Origin: Corynebacterium amycolatum
GTDB lineage: Bacteria; Actinomycetota; Actinomycetes; Mycobacteriales; Mycobacteriaceae
DNA: 64,000 nucleotides
Reading direction: 5' to 3'
Assembly (NCBI RefSeq): GCF_016889425.1
Contig: NZ_CP069513.1
Span: forward strand, 868,001 to 932,000
A program made the position numbers and the translations under genes. Below the pieces are notes generated by a model, which made no database searches, was not told the DNA's origin, and was given only the letters and a program-made list of their open reading frames with translations. This document shows, piece after piece, positions 33,870-42,912 of the stretch. Numbering within the stretch: position 1 is the stretch's first letter; the number at the start of each line of letters is the position of its first letter.

Positions 33870-34715
33870 ATGACTACCAAGCGTGCAGGACTCTTGTCCA
33901 AGCTCACTACGACCAAACTCCCCGGCACCAAGGAAACCGTCGCTGACATGTTTGTGCGTCGCACGGGCGAGGGCCTCGGCGCACTCGTCGGTATCGCCAG
34001 CGCAAGCTCCGACACCCGCCGTGCCCCGGAACGCGCCGGCTACATTGCCGCCAGTGCGGTCAACGTTGTCTCCAGCGCCTTCGGCTGGGAGACTCCACGT
34101 CGAGTTTCCAAGACTGTCCTCATGCCACTGTTAGCGGCCAATGTTTGGCGCCGTCGCCACGAGACGTCTCGCTTCACGACGACCACCCTGCTCATCGGCC
34201 TCGCCGGCGGTTGGTTGGGCGACTTGATTCTCATGCCGAACAAGCCGAACCTGAACCGCGGTTCTGTGCCGTTCGCAGTTAACCAGGTTGCCTACCACGT
34301 GCTGCTGTGGCGTGCCGGAGCTCGCATTAGCGCGCTGCGTGCTGCCATTCGCTTCCCACTGTGGGCTGGTTCGGTACCGCTGGTCGGTGCTGTAAAGCCA
34401 GAGGCGCTGCCCGCTGCAGTTGGATACGGTCCGCTGCTGGCCGTGACTTCTGCACTGGCCGATGACCCGGTACTGCTGGAGGGGGCCGGTGCTGTCGGAA
34501 CTGATGAGCAGACCGGCCTGCCGATTGCCGATGCCACCTACGGCCTAGGTCACGGTGGCAACCTGTTCCTCATCTCCGACACGCTACTGATGGCTCGAAA
34601 GATGTTTGCGGAGGAGGGCGTCGTCGGCAAGCTTCTGAATGCTGCAGTGATGGACACCTACACCATGGCGCAGTTGTTCCTGGTCGAGGGGCTGTTGACT
34701 CTTGACCGCGCCTGA
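33870..34715 (+). CDS. YhhN/TMEM86-like integral membrane protein (lysoplasmalogenase family)
   Basis: 281 residues with about eight hydrophobic segments. Family landmarks occur in order: SKTVLMPLLAANV, then GWLGDLILM with FAVNQVAYHVLLW, then GNLFLISDTLLMARK and DTYTMAQLFLVEGLL. The conserved aspartates of the GDxxLM and xSDxxL motifs are present; these are essential in vertebrate lysoplasmalogenase. Bacterial members are poorly characterised, so hydrolysis of an ether lipid is only possible. The ATG has AAGAGGA upstream. The end overlaps the start of the methyltransferase gene by 14 bases. Confidence 0.78.
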   Translation: MTTKRAGLLSKLTTTKLPGTKETVADMFVRRTGEGLGALVGIASASSDTRRAPERAGYIAASAVNVVSSAFGWETPRRVSKTVLMPLLAANVWRRRHETSRFTTTTLLIGLAGGWLGDLILMPNKPNLNRGSVPFAVNQVAYHVLLWRAGARISALRAAIRFPLWAGSVPLVGAVKPEALPAAVGYGPLLAVTSALADDPVLLEGAGAVGTDEQTGLPIADATYGLGHGGNLFLISDTLLMARKMFAEEGVVGKLLNAAVMDTYTMAQLFLVEGLLTLDRA

Positions 34716-35373
34716 GCCCGGGAAGGGGCCGACGGAGTGGTTTGAGGCTCGTGTCGGGGTGGGGCCGTGGGAGCAGGAGCACCCGAACGAACCTCGGCCG
34801 ACCGGCCCAGAATACGATGAGCAGCTTTTGGATGAGGGCGACCGACGCAATGTCGTCGATGCTTACCGCTACTGGACGATGGAGGCTATCGTCGCGGAGC
34901 TGGATAAGCGTCGTCATCCGTTGCACATCGCCATCGAGAATTTTGAGAATGACTCCAACATCGGCACCGTGGTACGCACCGCAAATGCCTTCCTGGTGGA
35001 GGCCGTGCACATCGTGGGGCGCAAGCGTTGGAATCGTCGCGGCGCGATGGTGACTGACCGCTACCAGCACTTGCTGCACCACGAGACGGTGTCGGAGGTC
35101 ATTAGCTGGGCGCGCGAGCATGACCTGGCTGTGGTGGCCGTGGACAACGTGCCGGGCTCCGTACCCATCGAAACCGTTGAGTTGCCCGAGCGTTGTCTTT
35201 TGCTCTTCGGCCAGGAGGGGCCGGGAGTGACTGAAGAAGCACAGCAGGCGGCGGACCTGACGGTGTCGATTGCCCAATTTGGATCGACGCGTTCGATAAA
35301 TGCGGGGGTAGCGGCGGGTATTGCCATGCACTCTTGGATTCGTACTCATGCAGACATCACCGCGGCCTGGTAA
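34702..35373 (+). CDS. SpoU/TrmH-family RNA 2'-O-methyltransferase
   Basis: 223 residues from TTG 34702, which overlaps the preceding gene by 14 bases; GAGGGG ten bases before supports it. The SPOUT knot motifs are IAIENFENDSNIGTVVRTAN (motif 1 with catalytic Asn/Arg), LFGQEGPGVTEEA (motif 2) and STRSINAGVAAGIAMHSW (motif 3). It should methylate a ribose 2'-OH in tRNA or rRNA using SAM; the nucleotide is not predictable. It corresponds by context to Rv0380c. Translational coupling to the YhhN-like gene is likely. Confidence 0.93.
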   Translation: MTAPEPGKGPTEWFEARVGVGPWEQEHPNEPRPTGPEYDEQLLDEGDRRNVVDAYRYWTMEAIVAELDKRRHPLHIAIENFENDSNIGTVVRTANAFLVEAVHIVGRKRWNRRGAMVTDRYQHLLHHETVSEVISWAREHDLAVVAVDNVPGSVPIETVELPERCLLLFGQEGPGVTEEAQQAADLTVSIAQFGSTRSINAGVAAGIAMHSWIRTHADITAAW

Positions 35374-35443
35374 TTGTCTGCTTAGGTGTTTTATTTCGAA
35401 AGGCTGTTTTAGAGCTGTTTCACAGCCGTTTTAAGGAGAGCCA

Positions 35444-36661
35444 GTGGTTCTAAAAATGTCGCGTCCGGAGGCCGAAACGTGGGCCTATCGCGCGGACGTG
35501 GCTGAGCAGGCGATTCGCAACCGTCATGCGGCGAAGCTGTGGGGTCTTCCGGGCACGAATCTGGCAATGGCTTCCTGGCCCGCGCCGCTGCGACATAAGG
35601 TCTTCATCAACTGGCATTACTGGTGGCAGGCGCAGTATCTCGACTGTCTGGTAGACGCAGCCAAGCGCGTGCCCTCTAAGGAGAAGTACCGCGCTATCCG
35701 CCAGACCACTCGGGGTATCCGCATTCGCAACCTCACGCTGCTGACCAAGAACAAGTACTATGACGATCGCGCGTGGATGGCGTTGGCGCTCGGGCGTGCC
35801 GACGCTGTCCTCGGCGCATCGGTGCCCAAGAAGACGACAGCGCGGCTGATTTCATGCTTGGGCGATGGTCGGCAGGAGTCCACGGGTGTGCTGCCGTGGC
35901 GTGAGCAGGACCTCTTTTTCAACGTCCCCTCGAACGGTCCTGCAGCCATCGCTCTGGCCCGGGCTGGTCGTATCAAGGAGGCAGAGGAACTTATCGACTG
36001 GGTTTACGCCAACCTTTTGGCGGACTCAGGTCTGCTCTACGACGGCATTCGCTTGTCCATGGCAGGTGCCGTGGTGCAGAAGGGCATGTTTACGTACAAC
36101 CAGGGTGTCATGATTGGCGCTTGCCTTGAAGTGGGACTTGCGCTTCGGGCGCACGGCCAGCGGGAACAGGCGACGAAGTATTTCACGCGCGTGCAAAACC
36201 TCATCCACGCGGTGGCAAAGGATTTGGCGACCACCGACAATGTCATCGCCGGTGCCGGTGGCGGCGATGGTGGTCTGTTCAACGGCATCCTCGTGCGATA
36301 CCTCGCCGATGCGGCGGTGCGTTTGCCTGGAGACAATCGCATGAATCGCGCGGCAGCCCGCATTGCTCGCCGACTGGTTCTGGCGTCGGGGGAAAAGTGC
36401 TGGTACCACCGCCTCGAGGTCGATGGCCTGCCGCTTTTCCCCGCAGATTGGAACGACAATGCTCAGTTCCCACAGGGCGGTTCGGTTGCGCAATCAGTCG
36501 GTGGCGCGGTTCGCGGTTCGGCGATTAAGGAGCGTGACCTCTCTGTCCAGCTGTCGGGTTGGATGCTGATGGAAGCATGTGCCCGAGTGGCCGATTTTGT
36601 TGCGACCAAGCTGGAAAATGGTGAGTCGTTGGATTCGACGAAGCCGAGCTGCCCGGAGTAG
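35444..36661 (+). CDS. Glycoside hydrolase family 76 protein (alpha-1,6-mannanase-like)
   Basis: 405 residues from GTG 35444 (AAGGAG five bases upstream). GH76 features are the N-terminal WHYWWQAQYLDCLVDA, the catalytic Asp pair in KYYDDRAWMALALG, and FTYNQGVMIGACLEVGL. An (alpha/alpha)6 barrel is expected. There is no signal peptide, so it acts in the cytoplasm or is exported unconventionally. In Corynebacteriales a related gene (Rv0365c in M. tuberculosis) lies in the same chromosomal region; mannan or lipomannan turnover is possible. The gene follows the methyltransferase by 70 bases. Confidence 0.88.
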   Translation: MVLKMSRPEAETWAYRADVAEQAIRNRHAAKLWGLPGTNLAMASWPAPLRHKVFINWHYWWQAQYLDCLVDAAKRVPSKEKYRAIRQTTRGIRIRNLTLLTKNKYYDDRAWMALALGRADAVLGASVPKKTTARLISCLGDGRQESTGVLPWREQDLFFNVPSNGPAAIALARAGRIKEAEELIDWVYANLLADSGLLYDGIRLSMAGAVVQKGMFTYNQGVMIGACLEVGLALRAHGQREQATKYFTRVQNLIHAVAKDLATTDNVIAGAGGGDGGLFNGILVRYLADAAVRLPGDNRMNRAAARIARRLVLASGEKCWYHRLEVDGLPLFPADWNDNAQFPQGGSVAQSVGGAVRGSAIKERDLSVQLSGWMLMEACARVADFVATKLENGESLDSTKPSCPE

Positions 36662-36782
36662 TCGGGGAACGCTAGTTCGTCGTCATCTGGCGCTTGCCGA
36701 CGCCCGCGCCACCACGCTGTGCCCGCCCCTTACCAACAGAGAGTCGCATGCCTAGATCCTGCCATCGGCACGTCATGCCTGG

Positions 36783-36788
36783 CACAAT
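36783..36788 (+). promoter_or_regulatory. -10-like element (CACAAT) of a probable leaderless promoter
   Basis: It ends seven bases before ATG 36796 of the DUF3151 gene; four of six bases match TATAAT. Confidence 0.4.
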
Positions 36789-36795
36789 AGGACGC

Positions 36796-37206
36796 ATGAA
36801 ACTCAATGACATGATGGCTCCTGCTCCCGTGAAGCTCCCCGTTCTTGACGAGGCCGTTGCTGCCCGCAACGGTGGCGCAAGCCCGGAGGCCGTGGTTCGC
36901 GCATGCCCGCGCGATTCCCAGGCGTGGGCAGACTTGGCTGAAAGTGCCTTGTCCGAAGGTCAGGAGATTCAGGCCTATGCCTTCGCCCGCACTGGTTACC
37001 ACCGCGGTCTGGACCTGCTGCGCGGAAACGGCTGGAAGGGGTTCGGAGCGATTCCATGGGAGCACGAGCCCAATCGTGGTGTGCTCCGCGCCTTCGCGGC
37101 GTTGGCTAAGGCTGCTAAGGCTATCGGCGAGGATGATGAATTCGGTCGCATGATGGCGTTGCTGCGTGACAGTGATGAATCCGCGCTGCCAGAGTTGGGT
37201 CTTTAA
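36796..37206 (+). CDS. DUF3151 protein (Rv0360c family)
   Basis: 136 residues from ATG 36796. The conserved sequence begins MKLNDMMAPAPVKLP and contains ACPRDSQAWADLAESAL and AYAFARTGYHRGLDLLRGNG followed by WKGFGAIPWEHEPNRGVLRA, which are diagnostic of the actinobacterial DUF3151 family. The helical, TPR-like pattern suggests protein binding, but no function is known. The frame stays open upstream, but that stretch is Pro/Arg-rich and unlike the family. The context matches M. tuberculosis, where the homologue lies near purA and fba. Confidence 0.9.
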   Translation: MKLNDMMAPAPVKLPVLDEAVAARNGGASPEAVVRACPRDSQAWADLAESALSEGQEIQAYAFARTGYHRGLDLLRGNGWKGFGAIPWEHEPNRGVLRAFAALAKAAKAIGEDDEFGRMMALLRDSDESALPELGL

Positions 37207-37208
37207 TC

Positions 37209-37273
37209 GTGCACAGAGATTCAGCGAGCGCATAAAAGTGCACAACAGCACATCGGGTACATAAAAAGTGCAC
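37209..37273. repeat. Three GTGCACA repeats at 29-30-base spacing upstream of the FUSC transporter
   Basis: GTGCAC palindromes start at 37209, 37238 and 37268. The last two sit in a longer direct repeat, ACATAAAAAGTGCACA and GCATAAAAGTGCACA. The spacing is close to three helical turns, which would put all three on one face of the DNA. Confidence 0.7.
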
Positions 37274-37303
37274 AGTTTTTCATATGAGGATGGTGACTTC
37301 GGC

Positions 37304-38707
37304 ATGGCTGGCATCGCTGGTGGGGAAGATAAGGATGCCGCAGCTGCCAGGGATCTTGAGGACATTGCTCCCGCGCATGTCGGCGATCTCGTCGAAGCTA
37401 AGGAAACGCAATTCGTCGAGGATAATCCGCGCCCGGATTTCCAAGATTTTCGCAATACGTACCTACATCCGGCCTCCCGCGCAGCAAACAAGCTGCGTCA
37501 GAAAGTGAGGCCCCGCACGCGTTTCCTCCATGCCGTTGCCCGTGTGCGCTCCCGCTGGATGCTTATTGTCCAGGCGACGCTAGCCGCCGGGTTGGCCTAC
37601 TGGTTCGCGCTTGAGGTACTGGGGCACCCCAACCCGTTCTTCGCGCCGATGGCCGCTTTCATCAGCCTCAATGTGATGACCGCAGGTCCTCGCCTGAAGC
37701 ACTCTGTTGAGTTGGTGCTCGGTGCCTCGCTGGGAGTCGGCATTGGTGATGTGATTATCTCCATCCTCGGCTCGGGTATTTGGCAGCTGACCGTCGGTGT
37801 GTTTGTCGCCATGATCATCGGCGTGTTTGTCGGTCGAGGCCCGCTTGTGGTGAACCAAGCGGCATCTTCAGCCGTGCTCATCGCCACCATTATTCCGCCG
37901 GGCACCGCTGGTTCTTATTACCGAATGATCGATGCTCTCGTCGGTGGTGTGGTGGGCATTATTGTGCTCATGGTATTGCCGCGAAGCCCGCTGGCGGGTG
38001 CTCGCCGCAAGGTGGCCAAGGTCCTCGACATGGGTGCAGACGTACTTTATGACATCGGCATCGGCATGAAAGAGGGCGACACCGATCGCATCCGCACCGC
38101 ACTGAGCGTGGTTCGCTCCATGCAGGCGCAGGTCTCGCTGATGGACCGCACCGTTGCCGACGCGGGCGAGCAGGTCCGCATCTCCCCGTTGCTCTGGCGC
38201 TCCCGGGATCGAATCCACTCGCTGTCACGCATGGTTCATCCTGTCGACAACGCCATGCGCAACATCCGTGTGCTCGCGCGTCGCGCTATCACAGCCCGGG
38301 AGGACCACATCGACTTCTCGCCCGAACTGTGTGGGCTTGTTCTCGGCGTATCTGAAGGCACGCGCCTGGTCAGTCATGTGCTTGACGACGAAGCCGCCGT
38401 GCGCCGAATCCCAGAGTGGGGCGAGTTGCCTTTCGAATCCGGCGACATCGCTATCGTCCAGCTTTCCGAGGGATCCGGAGAGGTCAAGCTTGAAGATGTG
38501 GTTCGGTACTTGCGTCGTCTAGCAGCGAAAATGCACCCGCGCGTCATCGAGGACGCAACGCTATCGGAGCAGGTCGTGTTTGCGCAGTCCCGCTCATTGG
38601 TGGTGGACCTGTTGCAGGTGTGTGGCCTGTCCAGACGTTCAGCCGTGGCAACGCTGCCGCCGACGACGCCGTTCCCAGCAATGCCGCCGGAGGTATGGGA
38701 CGAGTAG
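37304..38707 (+). CDS. FUSC-family inner-membrane transporter (aromatic acid exporter-like)
   Basis: 467 residues from ATG 37304; a GTG at 37268 would add 12 residues but lies in a GTGCAC repeat without a ribosome site. An acidic N-terminus (about 60 residues) precedes six membrane helices (LIVQATLAAGLAYWFALEVLG through GGVVGIIVLMVLP). The conserved P-F-F-A-P-M-A-A-F-I-S-L-N-V-M-T segment is typical of FUSC/ArAE proteins. The long cytoplasmic C-terminal domain is helical. Family members export aromatic acids or related compounds; the substrate here is unknown. The repeats just upstream are a possible operator. Confidence 0.82.
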   Translation: MAGIAGGEDKDAAAARDLEDIAPAHVGDLVEAKETQFVEDNPRPDFQDFRNTYLHPASRAANKLRQKVRPRTRFLHAVARVRSRWMLIVQATLAAGLAYWFALEVLGHPNPFFAPMAAFISLNVMTAGPRLKHSVELVLGASLGVGIGDVIISILGSGIWQLTVGVFVAMIIGVFVGRGPLVVNQAASSAVLIATIIPPGTAGSYYRMIDALVGGVVGIIVLMVLPRSPLAGARRKVAKVLDMGADVLYDIGIGMKEGDTDRIRTALSVVRSMQAQVSLMDRTVADAGEQVRISPLLWRSRDRIHSLSRMVHPVDNAMRNIRVLARRAITAREDHIDFSPELCGLVLGVSEGTRLVSHVLDDEAAVRRIPEWGELPFESGDIAIVQLSEGSGEVKLEDVVRYLRRLAAKMHPRVIEDATLSEQVVFAQSRSLVVDLLQVCGLSRRSAVATLPPTTPFPAMPPEVWDE

Positions 38708-38752
38708 CCGGTGAGGAGTGGGCGAGTAGCGGCTCGCTAGGCGTCAGTCGGT

Positions 38753-38806
38753 TACTGCGGTACGCTCTACTGCCCCGTGCTACTGCAACCTGCTCTACTG
38801 CGGTAC
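38753..38806. repeat. Degenerate 13-15-base tandem repeat overlapping the DUF1707 stop codon
   Basis: Units TACTGCGGTACGCTC (38753), TACTGCCCCGTGC (38768), TACTGCAACCTGCTC (38781) and TACTGCGGTACGCGC (38796). The last unit supplies the CTA (38795-38797) that is the stop codon of the minus-strand DUF1707 gene. Position and arrangement parallel the repeat at 1775-1868. Confidence 0.75.
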
Positions 38807-39487
38807 GCGCTTGACCTCGACGCCACCGAAAGCGACAAAGCCGCGCACAATAATTTTCGGAGCCTGTCCGGCGCCAGGAGCGGGTAGGTTGCGTCCCGGT
38901 TTTCCAGTAACATCCGTGCCGCCAAAGATGGGGAGCACGTCGACATCAACCTGGTAGTGGTCGGGGACAATGACGTCGACTCCACCGAAGGCGCAGCCAA
39001 TGTTGACGACAGTGGTTTCCGCGGTCAGGATGGCCTCGCGGAAATCCAAGCCAGTCCCGCCGAAGGCCGCCACCGTGGTGTGCGTGGGAGCGCACGTCCA
39101 AGGGCCTCTCTTGTCGGTGCCGCCGAAGATGCCGATGGAGAGCTTCGAACCGGTTGCCGCGGCGGAGCTATCAATCCGAGCTGGCTGATGATCGTTGGCT
39201 GCATTCGGTGCCACTGAATGGTGCTCGTCCGGGACGCTGTGCAGGTTCGGGCGCAGGTTAGGGGTTGGGTGCGCATGTGGAGTCGGCTCGGCCAGGTTCG
39301 CGGGCAGCGACAAGTCCTGTGTCAATGCGGGCAACTCATCAATGTACGTTGCCTTTTGGGCTTTCTCGGTGCGCTCCTGCAGTTCCGCAAAGTCAATCTG
39401 GCCATCGCGGAATGCCCATTCCAAGCGTTCCAGCGCAGTGTGGCGGGCTTGGTCGCCAGCGCGTAACCGTGGGGTGTTGTCAGTCAT
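38795..39487 (-). CDS. DUF1707 (SHOCT-like) protein with cell-wall-active-antibiotic response (LiaF-like) domain
   Basis: 230 residues. The N-terminal DUF1707 motif is PRLRAGDQARHTALERLEWA followed by FRDGQIDFAELQERTEKAQKA, a short helical domain common in actinobacteria. After a Pro/His/Asn-rich linker comes a beta-rich C-terminal region with repeated FGG (SIGIFGGTDKRGPW, AAFGGTGLDF, CAFGGVDVIVPDHYQV, FGGTDVTGKPG, VAFGGVEVKRV), the pattern of LiaF-like C-terminal domains. No membrane helix is seen. It may sense or respond to envelope stress; direct evidence is lacking. ATG 39487 follows a weak ribosome site. Confidence 0.83.
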   Translation of the reverse strand: MTDNTPRLRAGDQARHTALERLEWAFRDGQIDFAELQERTEKAQKATYIDELPALTQDLSLPANLAEPTPHAHPTPNLRPNLHSVPDEHHSVAPNAANDHQPARIDSSAAATGSKLSIGIFGGTDKRGPWTCAPTHTTVAAFGGTGLDFREAILTAETTVVNIGCAFGGVDVIVPDHYQVDVDVLPIFGGTDVTGKPGRNLPAPGAGQAPKIIVRGFVAFGGVEVKRVPQ

Positions 39488-39615
39488 GATGCTGTCCTAT
39501 CGAGGCAGTGGCTTTAACATTCAAATGTTATCTGTACTCGAACTATCGCGCAGGCCACTTTCATGCAGGCCACTTTCTCGCAGACAGACCGTGGCTATTG
39601 CCCCCCCCGACGCAG

Positions 39616-40560
39616 TTAGTGCACAATCTGCAAGTCGCGGAGGTGTCGGTACAGAGTTGTTTTCTCGCGCGGCTTTCGCGACTCTACGCCATCGCGTACG
39701 TAACGGAAGCTCAGGCCACCAACCTGAACTGCCCGACCCGTCATCGGGCGGTGCAGCTCGCGGGACGGGGCTTCTTTCGCTTTACGACGGCCACCGCGAC
39801 CCAATCCGAGTCGGCTCAGCAGGCCTTTGTTGCCTCCATCCTCGTTACCGACTTCCGCGTCCGGCGCCGGAACTTCGGCCGCAACGATGCCCGGGGCGTC
39901 GGGGGTAGGGCGAATCTGCAGGCCGGTGGATGTGCCGGAGAACATCTGATGCTCGTCGACATAGACCTCGCCAGTAAACCCGTTTTCCGAGGACACTCCG
40001 GTAATTCCTGGCTCTGTCAGTAGGACGTAACCAACAATTGCGTGCCCGGTGTCATCGCGGATCAGTGGCACTGGCATCGTCGGGCGTGTGAGCGCGGCCG
40101 TCGCATCGAGTCCTTCTCCTCCTTCGATGCCCCAGTTTTTGGCCGCGGTCGAGGGGGCGGTGGGGACATGTGCCAGTTCAATCCACAGGAGGTTCTTGCG
40201 CATCAGGTAGGTTGCCACGGCAGCCAGTGCCGCGTCGGTGCCAACGACCACAATTCGCAACGGCTCGCTCGGCTTTTGCGGAGCGGGTTGCGGAGCGCCT
40301 AAGTGGTCGACCTTTTTCTGCTTGGAGATTTCCTCCGGCGTCGGTGCTGTATCGATAGGCAGTACGTCCTTGGCCAGGTCGTCGATGAAAGCCAGCTCCT
40401 TGCGGGCGGGGATCATCGCGACGTCGTGAAGCGCATAGGCGGGTAGTGCCGGAGTAGCTGGTGCTGATGGTGCGGACGGTGCTGATATAGACCATGATTG
40501 GCGGAGCAATTGGGAAAACGCGGGTACATCGGGGCCACACTGCAGCACAACAATACGCAT
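39616..40560 (-). CDS. Uncharacterised protein divergent from purA (Rv0358c-like)
   Basis: 314 residues from ATG 40560. The N-terminus (MRIVVLQCGPDVPAFSQLLR) is followed by a Ser/Ala/Pro linker. A core RIVVVGTDAALAAVATYLMR with VPTAPSTAAKNWGIEGG resembles the G-G-D-G-T and G-T-A-N-D segments of diacylglycerol-kinase-like folds, though key glycines are changed, so activity is doubtful. It ends with a basic GLLSRLGLGRGGRRKAK region and a conserved C-terminal LSFRYVRDGVESRKPR motif. Only 51 bases separate it from divergent purA, as for M. tuberculosis Rv0358c and purA. A C8 tract lies eight bases past the stop. Longer frames on this strand are antisense to purA. Confidence 0.75.
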   Translation of the reverse strand: MRIVVLQCGPDVPAFSQLLRQSWSISAPSAPSAPATPALPAYALHDVAMIPARKELAFIDDLAKDVLPIDTAPTPEEISKQKKVDHLGAPQPAPQKPSEPLRIVVVGTDAALAAVATYLMRKNLLWIELAHVPTAPSTAAKNWGIEGGEGLDATAALTRPTMPVPLIRDDTGHAIVGYVLLTEPGITGVSSENGFTGEVYVDEHQMFSGTSTGLQIRPTPDAPGIVAAEVPAPDAEVGNEDGGNKGLLSRLGLGRGGRRKAKEAPSRELHRPMTGRAVQVGGLSFRYVRDGVESRKPREKTTLYRHLRDLQIVH

Positions 40561-40611
40561 AGGACTACACTCTAATGCGTCGTCTGCAATCCCAGGAGTT
40601 GAAGTAGGACT

Positions 40612-41901
40612 ATGGCCGCAATCATTATCGTCGGTGCCCAGTGGGGCGACGAGGGCAAGGGCAAGGCAACCGATATTCTCGGTGGCCGCGTTGACTACGT
40701 CGTCAAGCCCAACGGTGGCAATAACGCCGGCCACACCGTTGTCGTCGGCGGTGAGAAGTACGAGCTGAAGCTGCTTCCGGCGGGTGTGCTGTCGGAAAAC
40801 GCTGTGCCGATTATCGGTAATGGCTGTGTGGTCAACCTCGAGGCGCTTTTCGACGAGATTGATGGCCTTGAAGCTCGCGGTGCAAAGGCCTCCCGCCTGC
40901 GCGTTTCCGGCAATGCCCACATGGTTGCTCCGTACCACCAGACGCTGGACCGGGTGACCGAGCGTTTCCTGGGTAAGCGCGCTATCGGCACCACTGGCCG
41001 CGGTATTGGCCCGACGTACGCCGACAAGGTCGGCCGTACGGGCTTGCGTGTCCAGGACATTCTGGATGAGTCGATTCTGCGCCAGAAGATTGAGTCTTCG
41101 CTGGCTCAGAAGAACCAGATTCTGGTCAAGCTGTACAACCGTCGCGCCATCGATCCGGATGAGGTCTTTGATTACTTCATGGGCTTCGCCGACCGCCTGC
41201 GTCCGATGATTATCGACTCGGAGTTTGAGCTCAATCAGGCTTTGGATGCCGGCAAGCACGTCCTCATGGAGGGCGGCCAGGCCACCATGCTCGACGTCGA
41301 CCACGGCACCTACCCGTTCGTGACCTCCTCGAACCCAACCGCTGGTGGTGCCTGCGTGGGCACCGGTATCGGCCCGACGAAGATCACTTCGGTGCTGGGC
41401 ATCATGAAGGCCTACACCACCCGCGTCGGTGCTGGCCCGTTCCCGACGGAGCTGTTCGACAAGTGGGGCGAGTACCTGCAGACCACCGGCGGTGAGGTCG
41501 GGGTCAACACCGGCCGTAAGCGCCGCTGTGGTTGGTACGACTCGGTGCTGGCTCGCTACGCCGCGCGCGTCAGCGGTTTCACGGATCTGTTCATCACCAA
41601 GCTGGACGTCCTGACCGGTATCGGCGAGATTCCGATTTGTGTCGCTTACGACGTTGATGGCGTGCGCCACGACGAAATGCCACTCACCCAGTCGGAGTTC
41701 CACCACGCTGTCCCGATTTACGAGACCATGCCTGCGTGGGACGAAGACATCACTGGCTGCCGCACCTTCGATGAGCTGCCGGACAAGGCCAAGGATTACC
41801 TGAACCGCCTGGAGGAGCTCTCCGGCGCTCGCATTTCTTACATCGGTGTTGGCCCGGGTCGTGACCAGACCATCGTTGTTCACGACGTGCTGGACAACTA
41901 G
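40612..41901 (+). CDS. purA: Adenylosuccinate synthetase
   Basis: 429 residues. The GTP/IMP motif [14 protein letters not shown] starts the protein and the active-site [10 protein letters not shown] follows; further signatures are [14 protein letters not shown] and the C-terminal [10 protein letters not shown]. It forms adenylosuccinate from IMP and aspartate in AMP synthesis. GTAGGA lies just before ATG 40612. It is monocistronic and divergent from the Rv0358c-like gene. Codon use and length are normal. Confidence 0.98.
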   Translation: MAAIIIVGAQWGDEGKGKATDILGGRVDYVVKPNGGNNAGHTVVVGGEKYELKLLPAGVLSENAVPIIGNGCVVNLEALFDEIDGLEARGAKASRLRVSGNAHMVAPYHQTLDRVTERFLGKRAIGTTGRGIGPTYADKVGRTGLRVQDILDESILRQKIESSLAQKNQILVKLYNRRAIDPDEVFDYFMGFADRLRPMIIDSEFELNQALDAGKHVLMEGGQATMLDVDHGTYPFVTSSNPTAGGACVGTGIGPTKITSVLGIMKAYTTRVGAGPFPTELFDKWGEYLQTTGGEVGVNTGRKRRCGWYDSVLARYAARVSGFTDLFITKLDVLTGIGEIPICVAYDVDGVRHDEMPLTQSEFHHAVPIYETMPAWDEDITGCRTFDELPDKAKDYLNRLEELSGARISYIGVGPGRDQTIVVHDVLDN

Positions 41902-42158
41902 CGCTGGACACTTAATCTGGAGGCAGTGGCGAACTAACCGGAAAATAGTCCCGCTTTCGACCCGGCTTTATCGAACTGTTAGATAAAAAATCTTCGGTGC
42001 CGAAACTGCTGGCTGCTGTAAAAAAGAACATTTGCTAACCACGAGAAGGCTCTGGGAATTGTCAGTTGACCCTGGCATCTCAGAGTCATTTTTGTATCGT
42101 AGGCCTCACCGCGTGGTCCAACGACAGAAGTCCAAACGACAGAAGGCGTGTGGTTTTC

Positions 42159-42749
42159 ATGCAAAACACAGGACACCGAGTACAACGACTGGCAAGTTCC
42201 GCCGTGCTTTCCGGCGCGATGGTTTTCTCCGCAGTAGGTGGAGCAGTTGCAGCTCCTGCGGCTCAGGCGAAACCGGCTCCGGCACCAGCACCGGCTCCAG
42301 CTCCGGCGCAGGCGGATAGCTGTACCCCGAACCCGGCTGCACCTGAAATCCAGGCGGCCCTGGATAAGGTCAACAGGGAGCGTCCGAACAACCATGATGG
42401 GTGGAAGTACACTGGCACCTCCAACTTCAGCCCGTGTAGCGATTTGAGCTTTGCTCTCGCAGATCAGGCCAAGCAGGGCAACGCTCAGTCCTCCACTGTG
42501 TTGTTGATGTTCCACAAGGGTGAGTTCATTGGTACGGACTCTGACCGGCCTCAGCACATCAACAAGGTGACGCCGACCCCTGATGGTAAGAACATTTCAG
42601 TCATCTACCACGACTGGGAGGCCCAGGAGGCCGCAGGTGCGCCGAACGCTGATGCGGCGGAGTTCACCTCTAATGTTCACTTCTTCTGGAACGGCGATCA
42701 CGTCGTCCACGAGGGGAAGATTCCCGGCGGCGCGAAGCCCGCTTCCTAA
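42159..42749 (+). CDS. Secreted LppP/LprE-family protein (paralog 1)
   Basis: 196 residues from ATG 42159. The signal peptide (QRLASSAVLSGAMVFSAVGG then AVAAPAAQA) has no lipobox cysteine, so the protein is secreted rather than lipidated. An Ala/Pro repeat (APAPAPAPAPA) forms a linker. The domain has VLLMFHKGEFIGTDS, KNISVIYHDWEAQE and HFFWNGDHVVHEGKIPG, the LppP/LprE pattern known from mycobacterial lipoproteins. Two cysteines (DSCTPN, SPCSDL) could pair. It is homologous to the next gene (VLLFHKGEYVGT, EGEIP). Function unknown. Confidence 0.83.
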   Translation: MQNTGHRVQRLASSAVLSGAMVFSAVGGAVAAPAAQAKPAPAPAPAPAPAQADSCTPNPAAPEIQAALDKVNRERPNNHDGWKYTGTSNFSPCSDLSFALADQAKQGNAQSSTVLLMFHKGEFIGTDSDRPQHINKVTPTPDGKNISVIYHDWEAQEAAGAPNADAAEFTSNVHFFWNGDHVVHEGKIPGGAKPAS

Positions 42750-42912
42750 CGGCTCCCGAGAACTCTCGAGAGCTTTCGAGAATTCTTGGGCACTCTCGGG
42801 GACTCTTGAATTTTTCCAAGTAAACTCAATTCAGAGTCGGACATGAGAAAAGTAATGCTCCGCCGTAGCTAGGTGCTTGAGAAAACTTGAGAGAACAGAA
42901 GAGGTTCCAGCC

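Noticed and set aside
39616..41883. Very long minus-strand open frame continuing through purA
   Set aside because: The part beyond 40560 is antisense to purA, an unmistakable gene with all motifs; only the 39616-40560 part is kept.
42755..42800. CTCTCGAG-rich quasi-palindrome after the first LppP/LprE gene as a terminator
   Set aside because: The pairing CCCGAGA/TCTCGGG is loose, with a long loop, and the nearest T-run is ten bases further on, so the call is too weak to list.
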